Shown: positions 9,550 to 17,612, numbered from the stretch's first letter. The stretch is 64,000 bases of DNA from Lentzea sp. NBRC 105346 (GCF_030269605.1 NZ_BSTQ01000005.1:28192-92191), one strand, 5' to 3'. Notes: a model not told the origin generated them from the letters alone. Program-made: numbers and translations.

Positions 9550-10405
9550 CCGGATCTCGGTCGCGAAGACCTACAAGCTCTACATCGGCGGCGCGTTCCC
9601 GCGCTCCGAGTCGGGTCGCAGCTACCCGGTCACCGACCACAAGGGCGCGTTCCTCGCCAACGCCGCACAGGGTTCCCGCAAGGACGCCCGGGACGCGGTC
9701 GGCGCGGCGCGCAAGGCGTTCCCCGGCTGGTCCGGCGCCACCGCGTACAACCGCGGCCAGGTGCTGTACCGCGTCGCGGAGATGCTGGAGGGCCGTCGCG
9801 AGCAGTTCATCGCGGAGGTCTCGGCGGCCGAGGGCGTGCCCGCGAAGAAGGCACAGTCCCTTGTGGACGCCGCCATCGACCGCTGGGTCTGGTACGCGGG
9901 CTGGACGGACAAGATCGCGTCCGTGCTGGGTGCCGCGAACCCCGTGGCGGGGCCGTACTTCTCGTTCTCCACGCCCGAGCCGACCGGTGTGGTCGCCGTG
10001 CTGGCGCCGCAGCAGTCCTCACTGCTGGGCCTGGTGTCCGTCGTCGCACCGGTGATCGCCTCCGGCAACACCGCGGTCGTGGTGACGTCGCAGGACCGGC
10101 CGTTGCCCGCGATCACGCTGTCCGAGGTGCTCGCGACGTCCGACCTGCCGGGCGGTGTGGTGAACCTGCTCACCGGCCGGACCGCGGAGATCGCGCCGTG
10201 GCTGGCGTCGCACGCCGACGTCAACGCGCTGGACCTGACCGGTGCGCCGGAGTCGATCCGGGCGGACCTGGAGCGTTCGGCCGCCGGGACGGTGAAGCGG
10301 GTGCTGCGGGCACGTCCGTCCGAGGACTTCACGCGCGAGCCGGACCTGTCACGCATCCGCGCGTACCTGGAGACGAAGACGGTCTGGCACCCGATGGGCG
10401 TGTGA
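9542..10405 (+). CDS. Truncated aldehyde dehydrogenase-like protein, no catalytic Cys
   Basis: 287 residues. ATG 9542 overlaps the end of the preceding ALDH gene. It matches the N-terminal NAD-binding part of ALDHs (KLYIGGAFPRSESGRSYPV, PTGVVAVLAPQQSSLLGLVS, LPGGVVNLLTG) but ends where the catalytic domain should begin. It contains no cysteine and lacks the ELGG glutamate motif, so it cannot be an active dehydrogenase by itself. The frame is intact with normal codon use, which argues for a maintained partner or regulatory subunit rather than decay. Its last 57 bp overlap the convergent VanZ-like gene. Confidence 0.85.
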   Translation: MSDRISVAKTYKLYIGGAFPRSESGRSYPVTDHKGAFLANAAQGSRKDARDAVGAARKAFPGWSGATAYNRGQVLYRVAEMLEGRREQFIAEVSAAEGVPAKKAQSLVDAAIDRWVWYAGWTDKIASVLGAANPVAGPYFSFSTPEPTGVVAVLAPQQSSLLGLVSVVAPVIASGNTAVVVTSQDRPLPAITLSEVLATSDLPGGVVNLLTGRTAEIAPWLASHADVNALDLTGAPESIRADLERSAAGTVKRVLRARPSEDFTREPDLSRIRAYLETKTVWHPMGV

Positions 10406-10858
10406 GAACGCCACGGCGAGCCCGTAGCCGACCAGCGCGCCGGTCGTGTTGGTCATGAGGTCGTCGACGTCGAAGATCCGGTGGCCCAGTGAGAGCTGGG
10501 CCACCTCGATCGCGAGGCTGACCGTGAAGCCGAGCGCCACGGCCTGCCTGCGCGTCATCGTCCAGAAGTGCCGTGCCAGGAAACCGAGCGGCACGAACAG
10601 CAGGATGTTCAGCGTCATCTGCTCGAACGCGATGTCGCCGTCGCGCATCCAGTCCGCGATCCACTGGAACGGCACCGGCTGCACCGCCTGGGACGGGTGC
10701 CCGCCCAGCGGCAGGAACACCGCCGCGGCCAGCATGCTGAAGTAGACCGTGATCGTCGCACCGCGCCAGGTCAGCTGCCGGAAGAACAGTTGGGGCAGCA
10801 GGAAGACGACGCTCAGGAACAGTCCCCATTGGACGCTGACGAGCTGTGCATTGGTCAT
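10349..10858 (-). CDS. VanZ-like integral membrane protein
   Basis: 169 residues with about four membrane segments. The VanZ-like core is visible: NILLFVPLGFLARHFW, then LAIEVAQLSLGHRIFDVDDL and a final membrane segment (TTGALVGYGLAVAF). VanZ proteins are linked to low-level teicoplanin resistance, but most family members have no known role. The start lies 6 nt after a TACGTT box (10865-10870), suggesting a leaderless transcript divergent from the histidine kinase gene. The 3' end overlaps the convergent truncated ALDH gene by 57 bp. Confidence 0.82.
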   Translation of the reverse strand: MTNAQLVSVQWGLFLSVVFLLPQLFFRQLTWRGATITVYFSMLAAAVFLPLGGHPSQAVQPVPFQWIADWMRDGDIAFEQMTLNILLFVPLGFLARHFWTMTRRQAVALGFTVSLAIEVAQLSLGHRIFDVDDLMTNTTGALVGYGLAVAFSHAHRVPDRLRLQVRADA

Positions 10859-10949
10859 GAATACAACGTAGGAATTTGCACGTCAGCGGACATCCGGCTG
10901 GAGACCAGAACCGGGGTCGGCCACATGGCCGATGGCCGGGGCCGGACCT

Positions 10950-10962
10950 AGACCTCAGGTCT
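10950..10962. promoter_or_regulatory. Perfect 13-bp palindrome upstream of the two-component genes
   Basis: AGACCTCAGGTCT is perfectly symmetric around base 10956. It lies about 25 bp upstream of the proposed -10 box of the kinase gene and about 90 bp from the divergent VanZ-like start. Its position suits an operator for autoregulation by the NarL-type response regulator encoded downstream; this is inference. Confidence 0.4.
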
Positions 10963-10986
10963 GATGCCGGGGTGCTCCCCTGGTCC

Positions 10987-10999
10987 TACCTTGTCCGTT
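10987..10999 (+). promoter_or_regulatory. -10 box of the kinase gene, leaderless GTG start
   Basis: TACCTT at 10987-10992 is followed by exactly 7 nt and GTG at 11000. There is no Shine-Dalgarno before this GTG, nor before the possible ATG at 10964. The spacing decides the start in favour of 11000. Confidence 0.45.
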
Positions 11000-12139
11000 G
11001 TGGACAGGATTCTGGACAGGTTCAAGGGCCAGCAGTGGCCGATCGCCGCCGGGCTGGCGGTCCTACTGGCCGTGGAGCTGCTGCGGTTAACCGGCGGAGG
11101 GCCAACGGATGCCCTGGTGTGGCTGCTGACCGTACCCGCGTGCGGCGCGGCGGTGATGGCGTCGCGGTACCGCACACCCTCACTCGTGGTCGCGACCGCG
11201 TCGATCTTCGTCACGACCATCGCGGCCAGCATGTTCAGGTCCTATCCGATGAGCCTGCTCAGCCCGATCAGCATCGCCGAGACCGCGGCGTGCATGTGGA
11301 TCGTGGCGGTCACCGTGCGGACGGCGTCCGTGCGGGCCTCGGCGGTGACCATCGCGGTGCTGATCGCGGTGAGCACGCACGCCGCGCTCGTCCGCAACAC
11401 CTGGTGGTGGCGCAGCGACTCGGAGGTCGCGGGGGCGGTGCTGCTGGGCATCCTCGCGATCGGGACCGGTCTGTACCTGCGGATGCGCGACAGGGAACGC
11501 GAGCGCCTGGTGGCGACCGCGGTCATCGGGGCGCAACGTGAGGAGCGGATCTCGCTCGCTCGTGAGCTGCACGACGTCGTCGCCCACCACGTCACCGGCA
11601 TGCTTGTGCAGGCGCAGGCCGCGCTGGAGGTCTCCGACGAAGACCCGCAGGCCGCGCACCGCCTGTTGCCCGGCATCGTGCGCAGCGGCACGGACGCGCT
11701 CGGCGCGATGCGCAGGCTCGTCGGCACGTTGCGGCAGGGCGAGATCGACATGGCCACGACCGACCCAGGCGCCGACGTGCTCGCCCTCGTGGAACGCACG
11801 CGCGAGCTGGGCCTGGAGGTGCGGGCACGGATCGACCTGCCCGCGGGCCTGCAGCCCGAGGTGGGCCGGTCGGTGCTGCGGCTGGTCCAGGAGTCCCTGA
11901 CCAACGTGCACAAGCACGCCGTCGCGCCGACCATGATCGAGGTCGAGCTGTCACGGGTGGAGGACCGGTTGCGCGTGGTGGTGAGCGACGACGGCCGCGG
12001 CGGGCCCGTGCAGGCCGGTGGCTACGGTCTGGTGGGCATGCGGGAGCGGGTCGACCTGCTGGGCGGCCACTTCGAGGCCGGCCCCGCCGAGCACGGCTGG
12101 CAGGTCACCGCCGAACTGCCGCTGGAAGGAGCCAAGTGA
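11000..12139 (+). CDS. Sensor histidine kinase, NarL/DesK type
   Basis: About 379 residues. The N-terminal half has several membrane helices with little extracellular sequence, as in DesK-type kinases. A cytosolic HisKA_3 helix carries the phosphorylated His in ISLARELHDVVAHHVTG; the ATPase domain shows the N box QESLTNVHKHA, then DDGRGG and GYGLVGMRERVDLLGG. GTGA couples it to the response regulator gene. The signal is unknown. Codon 30 (11087-11089) is TTA, so translation may depend on a bldA-type tRNA. Confidence 0.9.
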   Translation: MDRILDRFKGQQWPIAAGLAVLLAVELLRLTGGGPTDALVWLLTVPACGAAVMASRYRTPSLVVATASIFVTTIAASMFRSYPMSLLSPISIAETAACMWIVAVTVRTASVRASAVTIAVLIAVSTHAALVRNTWWWRSDSEVAGAVLLGILAIGTGLYLRMRDRERERLVATAVIGAQREERISLARELHDVVAHHVTGMLVQAQAALEVSDEDPQAAHRLLPGIVRSGTDALGAMRRLVGTLRQGEIDMATTDPGADVLALVERTRELGLEVRARIDLPAGLQPEVGRSVLRLVQESLTNVHKHAVAPTMIEVELSRVEDRLRVVVSDDGRGGPVQAGGYGLVGMRERVDLLGGHFEAGPAEHGWQVTAELPLEGAK

Positions 12140-12762
12140 TCTCGGTCCTGATCGCCGACGACCAGGAGATGGTCCGCGTCGGCTTCCGGATGATCCTGGA
12201 GAAGCAGCCGGACATCACCGTGGTCGCGGACGTCCCCGACGGCGTGGCGGCCGTGACGGCGGCCCGCTCGCTGCAGCCCGACGTGTGCCTCGTGGACATC
12301 CGCATGCCCGGACTCGACGGCCTCGAGGTGACCAAACGGCTGGCCGGCTCCACCAAGGTCGTCGTCGTCACCACGTTCGATCTCGACGAGTACGTGCACA
12401 CGGCGTTGCAGCACGGCGCTTCGGGCTTCCTGACGAAGGACGCGGGCCCCGCCCTGCTCGTCGAGGCCGTGCGCGCGGCGGCCCGGGGCAACGCGCTGAT
12501 CTCCCCGCAGGTGACCGTGCGGATGCTGGAGCACTTCGCGCGGCCCGTCGAGAAGGTGGACACCTCGCAGCTCACCGCGCGCGAGCAGGACGTGGTGCGG
12601 GAGGTGGCGCGCGGGCTGACGAACCAGGAGATCGCGGCGGCGCTGTTCCTGTCGCTGTCCACGGTGAAGACGCACCTGGCGTCCGTGCAGGGCAAGCTGG
12701 GTGTGCGCAATCGGGTGGAGATCGCGTCCTGGGCGTGGCGGGCGGGCCTGGTCGGCACCTGA
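12136..12762 (+). CDS. Two-component response regulator, NarL/LuxR family
   Basis: 208 residues, standard length. The receiver domain has the acidic pair LIADDQEMVR and the phosphoacceptor Asp in DVCLVDIRMPGLDGLE, with the conserved Lys in GFLTKDAG. The C-terminal HTH (LTAREQDVVREVARGLTNQE, then STVKTHLASVQGKLGV) is LuxR-type. The start GTG overlaps the kinase stop in GTGA. A decayed copy of its 3' end lies about 70 bp downstream, beyond a palindrome. Confidence 0.93.
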   Translation: MISVLIADDQEMVRVGFRMILEKQPDITVVADVPDGVAAVTAARSLQPDVCLVDIRMPGLDGLEVTKRLAGSTKVVVVTTFDLDEYVHTALQHGASGFLTKDAGPALLVEAVRAAARGNALISPQVTVRMLEHFARPVEKVDTSQLTAREQDVVREVARGLTNQEIAAALFLSLSTVKTHLASVQGKLGVRNRVEIASWAWRAGLVGT

Positions 12763-12768
12763 CCGGGA

Positions 12769-12825
12769 GTGCCGTGAAGGGCACCCTCAGGACACCAGAC
12801 GCCCTCAGGGTGCCCTTCACGGCAC
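12769..12825. terminator. Long inverted repeat after the response regulator gene
   Basis: Perfect 19-bp arms (12769-12787 and 12807-12825; left arm GTGCCGTGAAGGGCACCCT) enclose a 19-nt loop. No T-tract follows. It probably acts as a terminator, but its size and perfection also fit a dispersed intergenic palindromic repeat. Confidence 0.7.
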
Positions 12826-12826
12826 C

Positions 12827-12878
12827 CGCGATCGGGTGGAGATCCGGGCGTGGGCGGGCCGCGCGGCTGGTGGTCGGA
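12827..12878 (+). pseudogene. Decayed fragment of a response-regulator C-terminus
   Basis: This stretch resembles 12706-12755, the 3' end of the preceding gene: both read (a/g)atcgggtggagatc, then ggcgtgg/ggcgtgggcgg, then ctgg...gtcgg, with small gaps. In one frame it encodes DRVEIRAWAGRAAGG, close to NRVEIASWAWRAGLVG of the intact gene. It lies just past the palindrome and before the MarC-like gene. Confidence 0.55.
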
Positions 12879-12891
12879 TGACCATGACCGC

Positions 12892-13455
12892 ATGACGTTC
12901 ATCGAGGCGTTCAGCATCCTCGTGGCGGTGGTGGGGCCGCCGAAGATCCTGCTGCCGTTCCTGGTCGACACCGAGGGCGCGGACGCCCGCCGCCGGTGGC
13001 AGGTGGCGCTGACGTCAACGGCACTCGCCATCGCCACGGGCCTGTTCGTCATCGTGGCGGGCCGGCTGCTGGTCGCGGTGTTCCACATCAGCAGCGGCGC
13101 GTTGATGCTGGCGAGCGGCGTGATCCTGTTCGTGCACGCGCTGGACCTGGTACTGGGCCGCAACCACAGCGAGGACAACCGCGAGCTGGCGACCGCGTAC
13201 TACGCGAACCCGGTCGCGGTGGCCTACCTGTTCCTGATGGCCGACGCGAGCGACATCAAGTACACGTTCGTGCTCGCGGGCGGCTTCCTGGCGGTGATCG
13301 CGCTGGACCTGGCGGCGATCGCCGTGCTGGGGATTCTGCTGCGCTGGGTGCGCACGACCTACGTGTGGGTGCTGGTGCGCATCCTCGGCGTGCTGCTCGC
13401 GGCGCTGGGCGTCGACCTGATCATCAACGGACTCACCGAACTGAAGGTGCTCTAG
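12892..13455 (+). CDS. MarC-family-like integral membrane protein
   Basis: 187 residues with about six membrane helices, the length and layout of MarC-type proteins. Visible traits are the opening FIEAFSILVAVVGPPKILLPFL, a helix ending ASGVILFVHALDLVL and ANPVAVAYLFLMADASD. MarC proteins have no established transport substrate. ATG 12892 is chosen because upstream codons fall in the repeat-like spacer. Its stop shares CTAG with the convergent SUKH gene. The family call is moderate; another six-helix family is possible. Confidence 0.65.
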   Translation: MTFIEAFSILVAVVGPPKILLPFLVDTEGADARRRWQVALTSTALAIATGLFVIVAGRLLVAVFHISSGALMLASGVILFVHALDLVLGRNHSEDNRELATAYYANPVAVAYLFLMADASDIKYTFVLAGGFLAVIALDLAAIAVLGILLRWVRTTYVWVLVRILGVLLAALGVDLIINGLTELKVL

Positions 13456-13988
13456 TCCGTGTACCAGCTCAGCTCGCCGGCCGAGTTGACCACCGGCTGG
13501 CAGTGCCCGAGCCGGCCGCGCGTCTCCAGCGCGGTGGCGACCTCGTCGAACATGTCGGCGACGCTGTTCCACTCCGGCTTGACCATCTCGCGCTTCTCGC
13601 GGTCCCACTCGACGACGCAGCCGCGCAGCGCGCCCGGCCGCAGGTCCACCGCGAGCACGTCGCCGATGCCGTCGAACGCGATCGGCAGCCACTCGCGGTG
13701 GAAGCCCGCGATCGGCGTGCCCGCCTGGGACGGCAGGTCCCCGGTGAAGAACGGGCGGAACCGCTCCCGCAGCTCCACCGCGCGGTCCGCGCCGAGCGGC
13801 GAGTAGAAGGGCGGGAGGATCTCGGCGAAGTCCGTGGTGCCGCCGAACTGGTTCCACCAACGCCGAAGGTCGGCGGGAACCTCCAGGTCCAGCCGCACGT
13901 CAGACCCCGGACGGAGCACGGCTCGGGTGGCCGGCGCGTGCTCCGCCAGCCATGCCAGGATCCGGTCCCAGTGCTCGATCAGGCCCAC
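13452..13988 (-). CDS. SMI1/KNR4 (SUKH) family protein
   Basis: 178 residues with a full SUKH domain: VPADLRRWWNQFGG, FLPFYSPL-type strand ILPPFYSPLGAD, then WLPIAFDGIGDVLAVDL, RGCVVEWDREKREMV and the closing helix SVADMFDEVATALE. This pattern is typical of actinobacterial SMI1/KNR4 proteins. It lies just before the ESX-type effector cluster on the opposite strand, so an immunity role is conceivable, but no toxin is seen. Its stop codon shares CTAG with the MarC-like gene. Confidence 0.88.
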   Translation of the reverse strand: MGLIEHWDRILAWLAEHAPATRAVLRPGSDVRLDLEVPADLRRWWNQFGGTTDFAEILPPFYSPLGADRAVELRERFRPFFTGDLPSQAGTPIAGFHREWLPIAFDGIGDVLAVDLRPGALRGCVVEWDREKREMVKPEWNSVADMFDEVATALETRGRLGHCQPVVNSAGELSWYTD

Positions 13989-14066
13989 GGTTCCATGATC
14001 TTGTGCGAATGGCGGGCGAGGTACCGCTCATCGGGGCAGGATCTGTGGTGAACACGAGGGGGAACC

Positions 14067-14393
14067 ATGAGCACCCAGGGCCTTCAGGTCGATCTCGACG
14101 CGCTCGCGACCTACGCCTCCACGGCGAGTGGGTTGTCGGGCGACGTGGGCACGGTCGGCACGTCGACGTTGACCGGGGTCACCTCGCTGCCCGGTGACGC
14201 CTTCGGCAAGATCGGCGAGGAGGTCGGCATCGGCTCGGCGTTCCAGCAGGCGGCGCAGCGTCAGCTCGACGGCATCCGCGAGGTGTCGCAGGGCCTGTCC
14301 AACCTGGGCACCGCCGTGGCGAAGGCCCGCGAGGCCTACATCGCTCAGGAAGAGCAGCACGCGGCCGACATCGGGCGCGCTTACAAGGTCTGA
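14067..14393 (+). CDS. EspC-like type VII secretion substrate
   Basis: 108 residues forming two predicted helices separated by a short Gly/Pro-containing turn, as in EspC/DUF2580 and WXG100-type proteins exported by ESX systems. It ends in a YxxxE-like tail (AYIAQEEQHAADIGRAYKV). A strong Shine-Dalgarno (GAGGGGGAACC) precedes ATG 14067. The NlpC/P60 gene follows after 20 bp. It probably serves as a co-secreted partner of that hydrolase. No ESX core genes occur in the window. Confidence 0.75.
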   Translation: MSTQGLQVDLDALATYASTASGLSGDVGTVGTSTLTGVTSLPGDAFGKIGEEVGIGSAFQQAAQRQLDGIREVSQGLSNLGTAVAKAREAYIAQEEQHAADIGRAYKV

Positions 14394-14413
14394 CACAGGG
14401 GGAAGTCGCTGCA

Positions 14414-15589
14414 GTGAGCGGAGACGTCGCGGGCTTTATCGGCGGGCTGATCGCGCCGATGAAACAGAACCTGGCCAAGCTGGACGGCGACACGGGCAGC
14501 GCCACGCGCGCCGGTGACGCGTTCGGCAAGGCCAATACCGCACTCACGGATCTCGACGGCCGGCACACCAGCGCCGCGAACAGCGCGATGGCGAACTGGT
14601 ACGGCGACCGCGCGACCGCGTTCCAGGGGCGGGTGGCCGCCTTCTCCGGCGCGGTGCAGACGCTGGCGCGCAACAGTTCCACCGCGCAGACCGTCGCTTC
14701 GACCGGCGTGTCCGCGGTGACCGGCGGGCGTACGGCCATCCAGGGCCTGATCGACGAGTTCGTCGGCTACGCGACGCCCCGGCTCGCCGCCGCGATGGCG
14801 ATCGGCGTGTTCGGCGGCATCGGGGCCGTGCTCGCCGTGATGGCCGAGCTGTCGGGCAAGGCCGACGAGTACACCTCGCGCACGGACACCGAGCTGAACA
14901 AGGTCCGCGAACAGCTGACGCAGCTCGTGGGGCAGCTCAACGCGTTGCAGAAGCCCGACGTGGCCGGCCTCGGCGAGTCGCTCGGCGCGGGCAACGACTC
15001 GACGTCCACCTCCAGCGCGGGCGGTGGCGACCAGCACAAGCAGCCGGACGGCAACGGATCCTCGGGTGGATCTTCCGGCGGCGGAGGCGGTCACTCTGGC
15101 GGCGGTGGCGGCGGAGGTAGTGGCGGCGGAGGCGGTGGTGGCGGCGGCGCTCACGGCCCGCGCCTGCCCGTCGCGATCCCGCCGCAGCCCGGTACCGGCG
15201 TCGGCGTGAACCTGCCGGACGGTTCGTCGGCCGAGGCGCCGAACGAGACGGCGGCCCGCGCGGTGCGCAACGCGTTGTCCGCGCTGGGCACGCCGTACGT
15301 GTGGGGTGGCGCGAACCCGCCGCAGGGCACGGACTGCTCCGGCCTCACGCAGTGGGCGTACAAGGGCGCCGGGTTCGACATCCCGCGGCCCGCGTCGTCG
15401 CAGTGCATGGGCGCTTCGGTGCCACAGGACCAGCTGCTGCCCGGCGACCTCGTCGTGTGGGACGGGCACGTCGCGATGGTGATCGGCAACGGCCAGATGG
15501 TCGAGGCCGGTGACCCGGTACAGGTCAACCCCATCCGCACGTCCAACTGCGGCATGGGTTTCATGGGTTTCTACCGGCCGACGGGGTGA
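14414..15589 (+). CDS. Secreted NlpC/P60 peptidoglycan hydrolase with ESX-type N-terminus
   Basis: 391 residues. Residues 1-190 are alpha-helical with a WxG-like turn (ANWYGDRATAF) and one hydrophobic stretch near 130 (RLAAAMAIGVFGGIGAVLAVM). A Ser/Gly-rich linker (about 200-250, almost all Gly) leads to a C-terminal NlpC/P60 domain: GTPYVWGGANPPQGTDCSGL holds the catalytic Cys and DLVVWDGHVAMVIG the His. No Sec signal is present, so export by a type VII system fits. It likely cuts stem peptides in the cell wall. GTG 14414 follows the EspC-like gene by 20 bp, and two YbaB-like genes follow. Confidence 0.88.
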   Translation: MSGDVAGFIGGLIAPMKQNLAKLDGDTGSATRAGDAFGKANTALTDLDGRHTSAANSAMANWYGDRATAFQGRVAAFSGAVQTLARNSSTAQTVASTGVSAVTGGRTAIQGLIDEFVGYATPRLAAAMAIGVFGGIGAVLAVMAELSGKADEYTSRTDTELNKVREQLTQLVGQLNALQKPDVAGLGESLGAGNDSTSTSSAGGGDQHKQPDGNGSSGGSSGGGGGHSGGGGGGGSGGGGGGGGGAHGPRLPVAIPPQPGTGVGVNLPDGSSAEAPNETAARAVRNALSALGTPYVWGGANPPQGTDCSGLTQWAYKGAGFDIPRPASSQCMGASVPQDQLLPGDLVVWDGHVAMVIGNGQMVEAGDPVQVNPIRTSNCGMGFMGFYRPTG

Positions 15590-15593
15590 TGGC

Positions 15594-15926
15594 GTGAACG
15601 AGGCTGAGCGCGCCGCCGAGCAGGTGGCGGCGGTCGAGAACCAGGTGCGGGAGCTCGCCGCGCGCACCGGTCCCGTGCTGGGCCGGGCGTCCTCTTCGGA
15701 CGGTGCGGTGACGGTCGTGGCCGCCGCGGGCGGTCCGCCGCAGTCGATCCAGGTGGCGCCGTTCGCGTTGCGCATGGGGCCGCAGGCTTTGGGGCAGGAG
15801 ATCGTGCGCGTGGCGCAGCAGGCGTCCCGGGAAGCGGCGGCGCAGCTGCACCGCACGGTCGGTCACGTGGTGCCCGCGGCGGAGCTGTCCGCGCTGGGCT
15901 TCGAGGAGGGTGGCCGGTCGTGGTGA
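15594..15926 (+). CDS. YbaB/EbfC-like protein of the ESX effector cluster
   Basis: 110 residues. N-terminal helix (NEAERAAEQVAAVENQVREL), a short beta part (SDGAVTVVAAAGGPPQSIQV) and a C-terminal helix (LGQEIVRVAQQASREAAAQL) give the helix-sheet-helix order of YbaB/EbfC nucleoid proteins. Actinobacterial ESX loci often encode such proteins. GTG 15594 is 4 bp after the NlpC/P60 stop, and the 3' end overlaps the next gene by 7 bp. DNA binding is not shown by the sequence itself. Confidence 0.65.
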   Translation: MNEAERAAEQVAAVENQVRELAARTGPVLGRASSSDGAVTVVAAAGGPPQSIQVAPFALRMGPQALGQEIVRVAQQASREAAAQLHRTVGHVVPAAELSALGFEEGGRSW

Positions 15927-16345
15927 GCGAGGAGCGGCTCCAGGAGACCGCGAAGCTGCAGCAGGTGCTGGCAGCGACCGTCGGTGTCGCCGAGCACCCC
16001 TCCGGCATGGCCACCGTGCACGCGAGCGCGCAGGGCGAGCTGCGAGCGGTGTACCTGCACCCGCAACTGTTGAACCAGGGGCATGTGGCCGTGGGGCAGA
16101 TCGTCACGGAGACCGCGGCGATGGCCGTTTCGTCGGCCGTACAGACGAGCTTCAACGAGATCGCGAAGTCGTTGGGTGACGGGATGGCCATGGTCATCGA
16201 GGGCATCGCCGGCGACGCGCCCTTCCGGTCCGCGGCTGTTCCGGTCGAACCTCCGGCGGCTCCCGCTCCTGCTCGTCGTCCACGTCCACCGGTGGATGAC
16301 GAGGACGAGGACGCGTTCTTCCAAGACCCCTTCGGACGCAGGTGA
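15920..16345 (+). CDS. YbaB/EbfC-like protein with acidic tail
   Basis: 141 residues. A helix, a beta region (GMATVHASAQGELRAVYLHP) and a second helix repeat the YbaB-like layout of the preceding protein. A Pro-rich, acidic tail follows (PPVDDEDEDAFFQDPFGRR). It overlaps the upstream gene by 7 bp and probably forms a heteromeric partner. Two adjacent GTG codons (15920, 15923) could start translation. Confidence 0.65.
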   Translation: MVSEERLQETAKLQQVLAATVGVAEHPSGMATVHASAQGELRAVYLHPQLLNQGHVAVGQIVTETAAMAVSSAVQTSFNEIAKSLGDGMAMVIEGIAGDAPFRSAAVPVEPPAAPAPARRPRPPVDDEDEDAFFQDPFGRR

Positions 16346-16394
16346 TCGATCCCGGTAACCTGCGCACATCTACAGGCGTGACCGGGAGGTCGTG

Positions 16395-17600
16395 ATGGCG
16401 CAGGACATCGTCCCGATCGAGCTGGGACTGACGCAGGGTGACGTGGTCACGCTGTGGGCACCCCGCTGGCGGGAGGAAGGCGAGGAGTGGGAGGCGTTCC
16501 TCGGTGACGAGGAGGACCTGTTCGTCTTCCCCGACGCCGCGCACCTCGCCGCCTTCGTGCGCACCGCCGAGGAGCACGACCTGGCCGACCACCCGGCGTG
16601 GCACGTGGTGCCGGACCTGGGTGTCGCGGACCTCTCGCCGGACGACAACCACCAGTTCGACCTGGTCGGCGTGCCCGAGCTGGTCGCCGAGGACCCCGAC
16701 ACGTGGGTGATCGGCGAGCTGGCCGACGTGGTGTCGATCGTGCGGTCCATCGCCGACGTGTGCGAGCTGGACAAGGTGCACGAGATCCTCGACTCCGCCG
16801 AGGGTTTCTCGCTGCTGCCGCAGGGCACGTTGCCGTTCACCGGCCGCGAGGGCGTCAAGCTGTGGAACGAGCTGTCGTCCGTCGTCTCCGAGAAGTGGGA
16901 CGAGGTCCTGGACGAGATCGACGGCGTCGTCGCGACGCCCGACGTCGACGAGAAGGCCCTTTCCGTCGCGCAGGAGGAGCTCGCCGAGCTCGAGGCCGAG
17001 GCTCCCGCCGCGGACTCCTCGGATGAGTCGTCGAAGGAGTCCGCCGCACCGACCGGCTTCTGGGCCGAGGTGGGCATCGACCCCATCAAGATCATCACGA
17101 CCGCCGGCGAGCTGTACACGCTGCGCTGCTACCTCGACGACAAGCCGCTCTTCCTGGGCCACCGCGGCAAGATCGAGGTCTTCACGTCGCCGCGCGCCCT
17201 GTCTCGCTACCTCGTCGAGACCGACGACCACGACCTCGCCGAGGTGACGACCTGGCAGGACGTCAAGGTCAAGGCCACCGCGGGCGAGCTGGACGTCAAG
17301 GTCGAGGACGACAACGTCTACGTGCTGCTGGGCCTCGCCGAGGACATCTCCGAGGGCCCGGACGCCATCGACCCGGCACAGCTCGACCTCGTCGTCGAGC
17401 TGTTCGAGGACGCGGCCGAGTGGGCCGAGGACGACAGCGTGAAGGAAGCCCTCAACCCGTCCGAGTCGCTCGGCTGGCTGATCTCCTTCGTGCTGCGACC
17501 GGACCCGACGCGCCTCGCGCCGTCGGCGCCGTTCGACGCCGAGGTGTCGGCGTTCCGCACGCTGCAGGCGAACTTCGAGGACCGCCTGCAGTCACACTGA
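16395..17600 (+). CDS. Acidic two-domain protein, unknown function
   Basis: 401 residues, strongly acidic, no signal peptide or membrane helix. Two similar halves are seen: residues 14-70 (GDVVTLWAPRW, then LFVFPDAAHLAAFVRTAEEHDLAD) and about 230-290 (GELYTLRCYLDD, then IEVFTSPRALSRYLVETDDHD) repeat the same strand-turn-helix order, separated by an Asp/Glu/Ser-rich linker (about 185-225). I know of similar unannotated actinobacterial proteins but no function. ATG 16395 follows GGGAGGTCGTG; the GTG at 16392 is an alternative. A strong terminator follows. Confidence 0.8.
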   Translation: MAQDIVPIELGLTQGDVVTLWAPRWREEGEEWEAFLGDEEDLFVFPDAAHLAAFVRTAEEHDLADHPAWHVVPDLGVADLSPDDNHQFDLVGVPELVAEDPDTWVIGELADVVSIVRSIADVCELDKVHEILDSAEGFSLLPQGTLPFTGREGVKLWNELSSVVSEKWDEVLDEIDGVVATPDVDEKALSVAQEELAELEAEAPAADSSDESSKESAAPTGFWAEVGIDPIKIITTAGELYTLRCYLDDKPLFLGHRGKIEVFTSPRALSRYLVETDDHDLAEVTTWQDVKVKATAGELDVKVEDDNVYVLLGLAEDISEGPDAIDPAQLDLVVELFEDAAEWAEDDSVKEALNPSESLGWLISFVLRPDPTRLAPSAPFDAEVSAFRTLQANFEDRLQSH

Positions 17601-17612
17601 CCTGTCGATTTC

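Noticed and set aside
15056-15155. Tandem GGC/GGT repeats
   Set aside because: This is the coding sequence of a Gly-rich linker in the NlpC/P60 protein, not a separate repeat element.
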